Source of the DNA: an uncultured Novosphingobium sp.
GTDB lineage: Bacteria; Pseudomonadota; Alphaproteobacteria; Sphingomonadales; Sphingomonadaceae
Direction of reading: 5' to 3'
NCBI GenBank assembly: GCA_937996535.1
Contig: CALKVF010000021.1
Location: 1-35,265, forward strand
DNA: 35,265 bases
In this document: one piece after another, positions 23,426-30,667 of the stretch
How positions within the stretch are numbered: position 1 is the stretch's first letter
How the letters are laid out: the number at the start of each line of letters is the position of its first letter
Notes under the pieces: model-generated
What the model was told of the DNA's origin: nothing
What the model saw: the letters and a program-made list of their open reading frames with translations, nothing else
The model's database searches: none
Position numbers and translations under genes: made by a program

Positions 23426-24288
23426 GCCGCCCTCCTGCGGTAGATGGTCGATCCGGCCAGATCGAGCAGATCGGTGGCGGGGCCGGTCGCCCGCTCGGAA
23501 TGGCCGATGTAGAGGTAGCCGCCCGGCGCGAGCTGGCGCGCCAGCCGTTCGACCAGCCGCTCCTTGGTCGGCTGATCGAAATAGATCATCACGTTGCGGC
23601 AGAAGATCGCGTCGAACAGCCCGCGCATCGGCCATTCGCCTTGCAGGTTGAGGCTGCGAAACCGCACCAGCCGCTGCGCATCGGGGGAAATTTCAGCGCG
23701 TTCGCCGCGCGTGCGCACCCAGTTGCGGACCAGCGCCTCGGGCACGGGGGCAAGATCCTTGGCCTCGTAGCTCGCAGCCTCGGCCTTGGCGAGCGCGTGG
23801 GGGGCAATATCGGTGCCGAGCACGACCACGTCCTTGCCGGCGATGCGCCGCCCTTCGAGCGGTTCGCTGCCCAGCAGGGTCAGGACCAGCGACCAGGTTT
23901 CCTCGCCGCTCGAACAGCCCGCCGACCACATCCGCACACTCTCGCCCGCGTCCAGGCGGCGCACCAGAGCAGGCCGCGCGGTCTGGGCGAAGTGTTCGAA
24001 ATGATGGTCCTCGCGGTAGAAGAAGGTGTGATTGGTGGTCAGCGCGGCGACCGTGCGCATCCGCTCGGCGGGATCGGCCTCGACCCGTTCGAGATAGGCG
24101 GCAAAGGTGCCGCAGCCGCTGTTGCGCACCAGCGGCGCGATCCGCGAATAGACCAGCATCGCCTTGCCTTCGGGCAGGACGATCCCGGCCTCGGCATAGA
24201 CCATCCGCGCGATCGCCGCGAAATCGGCCGCGCCATAGACCGCCGGGCTGATCCCCGGCATCTCATCGCTGAACACCGTGTCGAGCAT
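23422..24288 (-). CDS. cheR: Chemotaxis protein methyltransferase CheR
   Basis: Methylates chemoreceptor glutamates using S-adenosylmethionine. The 288-residue protein has a helical N-terminal domain (with HTFFYREDHHFEHF), the SAM site MWSAGCSSGEETWSL, and FDAIFCRNVMIYFDQ further on, then YLYIGHSE. The start shares one base with the cheA stop (TGATG). The only receptor in the window ends in a W-x-x-F tail of the kind that can tether CheR. Confidence 0.96.
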   Translation of the reverse strand: MLDTVFSDEMPGISPAVYGAADFAAIARMVYAEAGIVLPEGKAMLVYSRIAPLVRNSGCGTFAAYLERVEADPAERMRTVAALTTNHTFFYREDHHFEHFAQTARPALVRRLDAGESVRMWSAGCSSGEETWSLVLTLLGSEPLEGRRIAGKDVVVLGTDIAPHALAKAEAASYEAKDLAPVPEALVRNWVRTRGERAEISPDAQRLVRFRSLNLQGEWPMRGLFDAIFCRNVMIYFDQPTKERLVERLARQLAPGGYLYIGHSERATGPATDLLDLAGSTIYRRRAA

Positions 24289-26408
24289 CAGGCCGCTTCC
24301 CGCTGGAGCGGTGCCGGCTGGCACGAGCGCGCAACCAGCCCATCGATGTCGAGGATCAGCGCGACCCGGCCATCGCCGAGGATGGTTGCCCCGGCCACGC
24401 CTTCGACCGAACGGTAATGGGTATCGAGGCTCTTGATCACGAACTGGCGCTGATCGCAGATGTTGTCGACCAGCAGCGCGGCCTGGCCGGTGCTTTCGGT
24501 ATCGACCACGATCAGCACGCCTTCGGTCGGCTGGCTGACGGCGCCCTGCGCGGTGATGACATTGCCGATCGGCACGATCGGGATGAACTTGCCGCGCACG
24601 TTGAGCATCGAACACGATACCCCCAGCCCCTGGACCTCGCCGGGTTCGGGGCGCAGGCTTTCCACCACGTGGGTCAGCGGCACGACCAGCATCTGATCGC
24701 CCACGGTCACGATCATCCCATCGGAAATCGCAAGGGTCAGCGGCAGGGTCAGGGTAAAGGTAGTGCCTTCGCCCTCGATCGATTCAATCGTGATGCGCCC
24801 GCCCAGTTCCTTCACGTTCTGGCGGACCACGTCCATCCCCACCCCGCGTCCCGAAATGTTCGAAACGGTCTGGGCGGTGGAGAAGCCCGGGGCGAAGATC
24901 AGCGCATCGATCTCCTCGCGCGAGAGCTGGGCATCGGCGGCAACCAGCCCCTTGTCGATCGCCTTTTCAAGCACGCGGGCCCGGTCGATGCCCTTGCCGT
25001 CATCGGCGATGCGGATGAGAATACGGCCCGAGCGGTGTTCGGCCGAAAGCCGCAGCGTGCCCTCGGCGCTCTTGCCCGCGGCAAGCCGCGTTTCGGCATC
25101 CTCGATCCCGTGATCGACCGCATTGCGGATCAGGTGGGTAAGCGGTTCGCCAAGGCGCTCGATCACCGTCTTGTCGAGTTCGGTCGCCTCGCCCGACAGT
25201 TCGAGCCGGACGTGCTTGCCGGTGCTGGCAGTCAGTTCGCGCAGGATCCGCGGCACGCGGCTGAACACCGAGCCGATCGGCTGGGCACGGATCGCCATCG
25301 CGCTTTCCTGAATCTCGCGGGTCAGCCCTTCGAGCATGACCAGTTCCTCGGTCGTGCTCATGCCTTCGTTGCCCAGCCGCTGGGCGAGCATGGCCTGGGC
25401 GATCACCAGTTCGCCAACCGTGTCGATCAGCCGGTCAAGCTTGGTCAGATCGATGCGGATCGACTGTGCGGCGCTGGGCGGGGCCGGCGGCGCGGCCTGG
25501 GCCTCGGCCCCGCGATCGGGCACGGCCAGCGCGGCGACATCGGCCACCGCGACCGGCGCGGGCACCGCCGCCACGGCGGGGCCACGCGGGGCAAGCTTGA
25601 GCGGCGGCATCGGCGCATCCTCGCCAAAGCTCAGGGTGCAATCATCGCCAACGAAATCGAACACCTCGCGGACCGCGGCGGCATCGACTTCGGCCGGCAG
25701 CGTGAAGGTCCAGCCAAGATAGCCCTGGCACGGATCGATCTCGTCGAGCGGCGGCACCGCGCCAACATCACAGGGGCCGCAGGCCGCGCCCAATTGCAGC
25801 AATTCGCGCAGCAACAGCAGCGGCTCGCCGCCATTGGCCATCGCCCCGGCATGGGGCCGCAGCCGCAGCGTCCAGCCCGGTGCGGCTTCAGCCTCGCTGC
25901 CGGCGGTAATATCATCGAGCAGAGCGTCGAGATCGATGTCGAACCCGCCGTCTTCGTCTTCGGCCGCATCTGCCTCATCCGCAGCCGCCACTTCGGCGGG
26001 TGCGGGCGCGGCTGCGGGCGCGGCGATCCCACCATTGGCCTGAGCGGCGGACAGTTCTTCGAGCAGCACGGCATCGGCCGGAGCCGGAGTTCCCTCGCGC
26101 GCAGCAACGACGTGATCGCTGAGCACATCGAGCGCGCGCAGCATCAGCGCCACCAGGTCATCGGCCAGCGGAATCGTGCCATCGCGAACGTCGGACAGCA
26201 GTGTTTCAAAGGTATGGGTAAAGGCCTGGAGCGCGTTGAAGCCAAAGGCCCCTGCCCCGCCCTTGATCGAATGGACCGCGCGAAAGATCGCGTTGACCGT
26301 ATCGGCATCCTGCGTGCCTTCGCGGCAGGCCGCGAGGCCGGTTTCGGCCGCCTCAAGCGATTCCTCGCACTCGGCAAAGAAGATCGCGAGGATTTCGTCC
26401 TGAGTCAC
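24288..26408 (-). CDS. cheA: Chemotaxis histidine kinase CheA
   Basis: Central kinase of the receptor array, 706 residues. The order is P1 HPt domain with phosphorylatable His46 (FRAVHSIKGGAGAFGF); an acidic Ala-rich linker; a middle domain (about 175-270, starting WTLRLRPHAG) instead of an enteric P2; dimerisation helices; and an HATPase domain with NAVDHGIED, the DDGKGID box and SGRGVGMDVV. A C-terminal CheW-like domain follows, with MLVVPLTHVVESLRP. It overlaps the STAS gene by 4 nt and cheR by 1 nt. It would phosphorylate CheY, CheB and perhaps the CheB-like protein at 28355. Confidence 0.97.
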   Translation of the reverse strand: MTQDEILAIFFAECEESLEAAETGLAACREGTQDADTVNAIFRAVHSIKGGAGAFGFNALQAFTHTFETLLSDVRDGTIPLADDLVALMLRALDVLSDHVVAAREGTPAPADAVLLEELSAAQANGGIAAPAAAPAPAEVAAADEADAAEDEDGGFDIDLDALLDDITAGSEAEAAPGWTLRLRPHAGAMANGGEPLLLLRELLQLGAACGPCDVGAVPPLDEIDPCQGYLGWTFTLPAEVDAAAVREVFDFVGDDCTLSFGEDAPMPPLKLAPRGPAVAAVPAPVAVADVAALAVPDRGAEAQAAPPAPPSAAQSIRIDLTKLDRLIDTVGELVIAQAMLAQRLGNEGMSTTEELVMLEGLTREIQESAMAIRAQPIGSVFSRVPRILRELTASTGKHVRLELSGEATELDKTVIERLGEPLTHLIRNAVDHGIEDAETRLAAGKSAEGTLRLSAEHRSGRILIRIADDGKGIDRARVLEKAIDKGLVAADAQLSREEIDALIFAPGFSTAQTVSNISGRGVGMDVVRQNVKELGGRITIESIEGEGTTFTLTLPLTLAISDGMIVTVGDQMLVVPLTHVVESLRPEPGEVQGLGVSCSMLNVRGKFIPIVPIGNVITAQGAVSQPTEGVLIVVDTESTGQAALLVDNICDQRQFVIKSLDTHYRSVEGVAGATILGDGRVALILDIDGLVARSCQPAPLQREAA

Positions 26409-26665
26409 GCGGCATCTCCTTCGAACAGCACGGCTTCAAGGCCATAGAGGCGCGCGGCCTCGGTCAGTGCGGCGGACGGCACGATCCTCGCGCCCTCGCC
26501 CCAGCGGCGGGCGCTGACCAGCAATTGCAGCACGGCCTGGCCGACCTGGGTCACGGCGCTGCCATCGATCTGGATGCGCTCGCCGCCCAGCATCGCGGCC
26601 ATTTCGGGCAGCAGGGCTTCGGCAGCGGTGCGATCGCAGCGTTCGGGAAGGACGATTGCGGACAT
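26405..26665 (-). CDS. STAS-domain protein of the che operon
   Basis: A small cytoplasmic protein of 86 residues with the STAS outline: ERIQIDGSAVTQVGQAVLQL then LLVSARRWGEGARIVPSA. In anti-sigma-factor antagonists the D-S pair in the central loop carries the phosphorylated Ser; here the position reads G-Q, so phospho-control of that kind is not expected. AAGGAG lies 8 nt before ATG 26665. It is placed between the receptor and cheA, with a 4-nt overlap to cheA, a common place for STAS proteins in environmental chemotaxis operons. The function is not established. Confidence 0.8.
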   Translation of the reverse strand: MSAIVLPERCDRTAAEALLPEMAAMLGGERIQIDGSAVTQVGQAVLQLLVSARRWGEGARIVPSAALTEAARLYGLEAVLFEGDAA

Positions 26666-26687
26666 GGCTCTGGCTCCTTCGCTTGTC

Positions 26688-28076
26688 TCAGAATTCCGAC
26701 CAGCCGCCGGTGGCAGCCGGCGCCAGCGCGAGGTTGCCACTGATCGGCGCGCGAGCGGGCGCTGCGGCGCGGCGCGCGGCGGGCATCGCGGCAGGCATCG
26801 GGCGGACAGTCGTCCCGGTCTTGAACCGGCCGACCAGTTCACTGAGTTCGCTGGCGCCTTCGGCCAGGCTGCGCGCGGCCGCCGTGGTCTGTTCGACCAT
26901 CGCAGCGTTCTGCTGGGTCATGCGGTCCATCTCGCCGACCGCGGCATTGACCTGCTGCAGCTTGTCCGACTGCGATCCGGTTGCCTCGGCAATGGTGGTC
27001 ACAAGGTCGCGGATTTCGCCGACCCGGCCCACGATCCGGCCAAGCAGATCACCGGTTTCGCCAACCAGCGCCACCCCGGCGCTGACCTGTTCGGTGCTGG
27101 TGGTAATGAGATGCTTGATGTCCTTGGCGGCATCGGCGCTGCGCTGGGCCAGCGCGCGCACTTCGTTGGCGACCACGGCAAAACCCTTGCCGGCGTCGCC
27201 AGCACGCGCGGCCTCGACCCCGGCGTTGAGCGCGAGGAGGTTGGTCTGAAACGCGATGCCATCGATCACGGTGATGATCTGGCTGATTTCCTGCGCCGAG
27301 GTTTCGATCCGGTCCATCGCCGCGATCGCGCGGGCCACCACTTCGCCGCCGGCGGTGGCTTCGTGATGGGCATCGGCGATGGTCGCCTGAACCTCGTTGG
27401 CCCCCAGCGCGGTTTCGCGCACGCTGGTGGCGATCTCGCTCATCGAGCCGGCGCTTTCCTCAAGGTTGGCGGCCTGGCGCTCGTTGCGCTGCGACAGGTC
27501 TTCGGAAGCCGCGCGGATTTCGGCCGAGCCGTTGTGCACGTCGCGCGCCTTGCCGCCCACCGCGTCCAGCGTTTCGCCCAGCGCGACCAGCGCCTGGTTG
27601 AAGCCCTGCTTGAGCTGTTCATAGGCTGGCGGCAGATCGGCGGTGATGCGGCAGGTCAGATCGTTGGCCGAAAGCCCGCCAATCCCGCCGAGCAGGGCCT
27701 GAACCACGCGGTCCTGGGTTTCGTGGTTGGCGTGAACTTCATCGATATTGTCGCGGAACCGCGCCATCGCCACGGTCATCCGGCCCACGCAGTCGGCGTG
27801 TTCGGTATAGCGGATCGGGCTGGTGGTATCGCCGGCGGCCAGCGCCTCCATCCGCACCACGGTATCGACATAGGGTGTGCAGATCAGCTGCGCGGCAAGG
27901 CGGATCACCGCCAGCGTCATGATCATGACCAGCCCGGTCACCACCGGCAGCGTCCAATGCCCGTCTGCCAGCACCAGCGCGGTGACGAAGGCACTGCCCG
28001 TCAACGCCGCGAGCACGGCCTCAAGCGCCTTGAACTTGACCCGGATAGGAGCCGTTTTTTCAAACCAGTCAAACAT
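26688..28076 (-). CDS. Methyl-accepting chemotaxis protein without periplasmic sensor
   Basis: Chemoreceptor of 462 residues and first gene of the che operon. Two membrane helices (about 20-37 and 43-66) are joined by a loop of a few residues, so no periplasmic ligand domain exists. A HAMP region (67-115) and a probable second HAMP-like segment (about 123-160) lead to the signalling coiled coil with the conserved hairpin tip IDGIAFQTNLLALNAGVEAA and further GKGFAVVANEVRALAQRSA. The C-terminus is a Pro/Ala linker ending GGWSEF, a W-x-x-F pentapeptide like the NWETF tether for CheR/CheB. The input is likely intracellular or membrane state (inference). A 278-nt gap precedes it. Confidence 0.93.
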   Translation of the reverse strand: MFDWFEKTAPIRVKFKALEAVLAALTGSAFVTALVLADGHWTLPVVTGLVMIMTLAVIRLAAQLICTPYVDTVVRMEALAAGDTTSPIRYTEHADCVGRMTVAMARFRDNIDEVHANHETQDRVVQALLGGIGGLSANDLTCRITADLPPAYEQLKQGFNQALVALGETLDAVGGKARDVHNGSAEIRAASEDLSQRNERQAANLEESAGSMSEIATSVRETALGANEVQATIADAHHEATAGGEVVARAIAAMDRIETSAQEISQIITVIDGIAFQTNLLALNAGVEAARAGDAGKGFAVVANEVRALAQRSADAAKDIKHLITTSTEQVSAGVALVGETGDLLGRIVGRVGEIRDLVTTIAEATGSQSDKLQQVNAAVGEMDRMTQQNAAMVEQTTAAARSLAEGASELSELVGRFKTGTTVRPMPAAMPAARRAAAPARAPISGNLALAPAATGGWSEF

Positions 28077-28354
28077 TTGGCGCGTCCCTCAAAGTGCTGC
28101 TCCAGCGCCTAGCTGAACAAAGCAAACCACCGCTTGCCCGAACGCTAGGTAACTTTCCGAAAGCAAACGGCGCGGTCTGTTGACGCCCGTGGATGCCCCC
28201 TGGTGCAGCGGAGACTGTCTAGGCGCGCGGCGGCAAGAAGCTGATACGCCCACCCCACGGGTAAACCCTTAGGGCCAGCAAACCCTTTCCAAAGCCCGCT
28301 GCGGCTAACCCAAGGATCAAACCCGGGTCAGCAAGGTTAACGCAAGGAATTCCC
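28077..28354. other. Divergent control region of the che operon and the CheB-like gene
   Basis: This 278-nt gap must hold promoters for mcp (minus) and the CheB-like gene (plus). I see an AAGGAAT ribosome site before ATG 28355, a spaced inverted pair CCTAGC (28108) / GCTAGG (28144), and a short palindrome CTTTCCGAAAG at 28153. There is no convincing sigma-54 or sigma-28 promoter, and only a half operator (CGGCAA at 28231). Control probably differs from that of the flg and fli genes. Confidence 0.4.
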
Positions 28355-29383
28355 ATGGAAGTCGCCAAGGTACTGGTAGTCGACGATTCTGCCGCGATGC
28401 GCGCGCTGTTCGCCGACGTGCTGGAGCAAACCCGCAACGTGCAGGTGGTCGGCACCGCCGCCAATGCCGCCGAAGCGCGCGAACAGATCCCGCTGCTGCG
28501 CCCCAACGTGGTGACGCTCGACGTTGAAATGCCGGGGATGAGCGGGATCGAGTTCCTGGAAGAGATCATGACCACCAGCCCGCTGCCGGTGGTGATGCTC
28601 TCCAGCCTTACGCAGAGCGGGACCGAAACCTCGCTCAAGGCCTATGAACTGGGCGCGGTGGAATGTTTTCCCAAACCACTCAAGGCCACCCCCGAACAGT
28701 TCAGCAAGACCGTGGGCAAGCTTGGCAAGATCGTGCTTGCCGCAGCCGGCAGCAACGTCAAGAACCGCCGCGCGCCCGCCGTGCAGGTCTCTACCGAAAA
28801 GCCCTTTACCTGGAACGGCCACATCGCCGCCTTTTCGGCCTCGATGGGCGGGATCGACGCGCTGACCAGCCTGCTGGCCGGCTATCCTGAAAAGTGCCCG
28901 CCCACGATCATCACGCTCAATGCCGAACCGGCACTGGTGGAAACCTTCATCGCCAAGCTCGACGGCGAGCTGCGCTGCTCGGTCCGTGCGGCCAAGGACA
29001 ATGCCCCGCTCACCCCGGGCCATGTCTATATCGCCGTTGATCCCGGCAAGCACGCCGTGCTCGAACCCGGCACCCCGCCCAAGCTGCGACTGGTCGAGCG
29101 CGATCCGGTCGACGGCGCGCGGCCTTCGGCAACGCTGCTGTTCGGCACCATCGCCCGCTCGGGCGTACCGGCGATCGGCGCGGTGCTGACCGGCATGGGC
29201 GTCGATGGGGCCAAGGGGCTCAAGCTGATGCGCGATGCCGGTTGCCAGACCTTCGCGCAGGATCCCGCCAGCGCAACGGTGGGCGAAGCCCCCGCCGCCG
29301 CGATCGCGGCTGATGCCGCCCTCCACCAGCTCGGCCTCGAAGCCTTGGCCGAAGCGGCGCTGGCTGCCTGCAACCAGACCTGA
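28355..29383 (+). CDS. CheB-like protein with a broken catalytic triad
   Basis: The 342-residue protein has the same two-domain layout as CheB. The receiver domain is intact: Asp10-Asp11, phosphorylation site Asp56 (VVTLDVEMPG) and Lys near 107. In the esterase domain Ser163 (FSASMGGIDAL) and Asp284 (LTGMGVDGAKGL) are kept, but the catalytic His position reads Asn189 (PTIITLNAEP, against PTMIVQHVNA in the neighbouring CheB), and STGG became SMGG. Loss of methylesterase activity is therefore likely. It could act as a phosphate sink, a receptor-binding competitor or an output regulator. It is transcribed away from the che operon and followed by a strong terminator. Confidence 0.85.
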   Translation: MEVAKVLVVDDSAAMRALFADVLEQTRNVQVVGTAANAAEAREQIPLLRPNVVTLDVEMPGMSGIEFLEEIMTTSPLPVVMLSSLTQSGTETSLKAYELGAVECFPKPLKATPEQFSKTVGKLGKIVLAAAGSNVKNRRAPAVQVSTEKPFTWNGHIAAFSASMGGIDALTSLLAGYPEKCPPTIITLNAEPALVETFIAKLDGELRCSVRAAKDNAPLTPGHVYIAVDPGKHAVLEPGTPPKLRLVERDPVDGARPSATLLFGTIARSGVPAIGAVLTGMGVDGAKGLKLMRDAGCQTFAQDPASATVGEAPAAAIAADAALHQLGLEALAEAALAACNQT

Positions 29384-29407
29384 CCCGACAGGGTCTTCGT
29401 CCCCCCG

Positions 29408-29445
29408 AAAAAGGGGCCGGTGGTTCGCCGCCGGCCCCTTTTTTT
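29408..29445 (+). terminator. Strong intrinsic terminator after the CheB-like gene
   Basis: A long stem pairs AAAAAGGGGCCGG (29408-29420) with CCGGCCCCTTTTT (29431-29443) and continues inward to a TTCG tetraloop closed by G-C, with a TTTTTTT tract on the plus strand. The matching A-run on the left makes it potentially bidirectional, so it also insulates against readthrough from fliC. Confidence 0.92.
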
Positions 29446-29521
29446 GGTCTGTGCAAGGCACGCAGCTGATCAAGTCACCCACTTTACCGAAGCATCCAGA
29501 GCACTGCCCACCCCAGCCAAA

Positions 29522-29558
29522 CGCAAAAGGGCCCGGCGGTCAGGGGAACCGCCGGGCC
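29522..29558 (-). terminator. Rho-independent terminator of fliC
   Basis: GGCCCGGCGGT (29530-29540) and ACCGCCGGGCC (29548-29558) form a perfect 11-bp stem around a 7-nt loop. Reading on the minus strand, CTTTTGCG follows the stem. It lies 38 nt after the fliC stop. Confidence 0.85.
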
Positions 29559-29596
29559 GTGCCTGGAAGGGTCAGGCAACTACATTTGCGTCACGC

Positions 29597-30433
29597 TTAG
29601 CGCAGCAGCGACAGCACGTTCTGCTGGCTCTGGTTGGCCTGAGCGATCATCGCGGTCGAAGCCTGCGAGAGGATCTGCGACTTGGCCATCGCGGTGGTTT
29701 CCGACGAATAGTCAGCATCTTCGATCCGCGAACGCGCATCCGACAGGTTGGTGGCGTTGTTGGTCATGGTGTTGACGGCGGATTCAAGGCGGTTCTGCGA
29801 CGCACCAAGGTCAGCGCGCAGGTTCGACACTTCATCGAGCGCATCGTCGATCGAGGTCAGTTCGCTGCCGTCACCGGCAAGACCCGTGAGGTCGACAATC
29901 AGCGCATCAGCCATGCCGGTACCCGCAGCCACATCGCCGAAGGTCAGGTCGATGGTGTCGGACGGATTGGCGCCAACCTGGATGCTGACGGTGCCATCGC
30001 CCGCTGCACCGGCGGTGGCGTCGAACAGCTTGTTGCCGTTGAATTCGGTGTTGGCGAGAACGTCGGTGATCTGCTCCTGCAGCTGGCTGACTTCCGAATT
30101 CATGCGGGTCTGGTCGTCGCCCGAATAGGTGCCGTTCGAAGCCTGCACCGTCAGTTCGCGGACGCGCTGCAGCATGTTGCTGACTTCGCCCAGCGCGCCT
30201 TCAGCGGTCTGCGCCATCGAGATGCCGTCGTTGGCGTTGCGGATGCCCTGGTTCATGCCGCGGACCTGTGCGGTCATGCTGGTGGCAATCGCGAGGCCGG
30301 CGGCGTCGTCCTTGGCGCTGTTGATGCGCTTGCCGGTCGACAGGCGTTCCATCGCGGTGCCCAGTGCCTTGCTGGCGGCGTTCGAAGCATTGGCGGCCTT
30401 GAGTGCGCTGATGTTGGTGTTGATCACAGACAT
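29597..30433 (-). CDS. fliC: Flagellin FliC, compact form
   Basis: Filament subunit, 278 residues. The N-terminal D0/D1 region (MSVINTNISALKAANASNAA and AMERLSTGKRINSAKDDAAG) and the C-terminal region (AMAKSQILSQASTAMIAQAN then VLSLLR) are fully conserved. The middle is short and acidic, so the surface D2/D3 domains of enteric flagellin are essentially missing. GGGAG precedes ATG 30433. A sigma-28-like promoter and a tandem operator lie upstream and a terminator downstream, so it is a single-gene transcript. Confidence 0.97.
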   Translation of the reverse strand: MSVINTNISALKAANASNAASKALGTAMERLSTGKRINSAKDDAAGLAIATSMTAQVRGMNQGIRNANDGISMAQTAEGALGEVSNMLQRVRELTVQASNGTYSGDDQTRMNSEVSQLQEQITDVLANTEFNGNKLFDATAGAAGDGTVSIQVGANPSDTIDLTFGDVAAGTGMADALIVDLTGLAGDGSELTSIDDALDEVSNLRADLGASQNRLESAVNTMTNNATNLSDARSRIEDADYSSETTAMAKSQILSQASTAMIAQANQSQQNVLSLLR

Positions 30434-30504
30434 GAAATTTACTCCCGTGGGGGTGTCCCGAAGTGCGTGCCGTGTCGGACCGTCCGCCGCGGCTTGCAGG
30501 GTCT

Positions 30505-30530
30505 AGAGCGGCTGTTTCCGGGGACTTTTA
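30505..30530 (-). promoter_or_regulatory. Candidate sigma-28 promoter of fliC
   Basis: On the minus strand TAAAAGTC (30530 down to 30523), a 10-nt spacer and GCCGCTCT (30512 down to 30505) repeat the arrangement found before flgM. The 5' leader would be about 65 nt. The -10 half departs from the enteric GCCGATAA in its last positions. Confidence 0.65.
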
Positions 30531-30538
30531 AGGCAGGG

Positions 30539-30554
30539 CGGCAAAAAAGTGCCG
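30539..30554. promoter_or_regulatory. Palindromic operator, fliC-proximal copy
   Basis: CGGCAAAAAAGTGCCG matches CGGCAA-N4-TTGCCG at 11 of 12 positions. Its centre lies 17 bp upstream of the TTAA core of the fliC -35 element, identical to flgM. Confidence 0.65.
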
Positions 30555-30559
30555 GCGGC

Positions 30560-30575
30560 AGGCATCATTTTGCCT
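30560..30575. promoter_or_regulatory. Palindromic operator, fliC-distal copy
   Basis: AGGCATCATTTTGCCT keeps the GGCA...TTGCC core with symmetric outer A/T and starts exactly 21 bp from the proximal copy. It lies 93 nt upstream of the sigma-54 activator gene, so autoregulation is possible. Confidence 0.5.
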
Positions 30576-30667
30576 AGGTAATTGCCCGTGGACTTAAATT
30601 TCCGAACCCTTTGACGTTCTGCCCGCACAAGTCCCCCCAGAGACATGGTTAATCAGGGGACCAAACA

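Noticed and set aside
24417..26447. A 676-codon open frame on the plus strand opposite cheA
   Set aside because: It is the exact antisense of a well-recognised kinase. Its composition (His/Asp/Gln/Arg-rich) is what GC-rich third positions produce on the complementary strand, and it shows no domain.
28231..28246. A further palindromic operator upstream of the CheB-like gene
   Set aside because: Only the left half (CGGCAA) matches; the right half is CTGATA and there is no partner at 21 bp.
28337..29482. A 381-codon open frame on the minus strand opposite the CheB-like gene
   Set aside because: It is antisense to a clear two-domain protein and reads through the strong terminator at 29408-29445.
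30589..30604. TGGACTTAAATTTCCG as a sigma-54 promoter for the activator gene
   Set aside because: The -24 GG is present at the right spacing, but the critical -12 GC is CC, so it is too weak to list.
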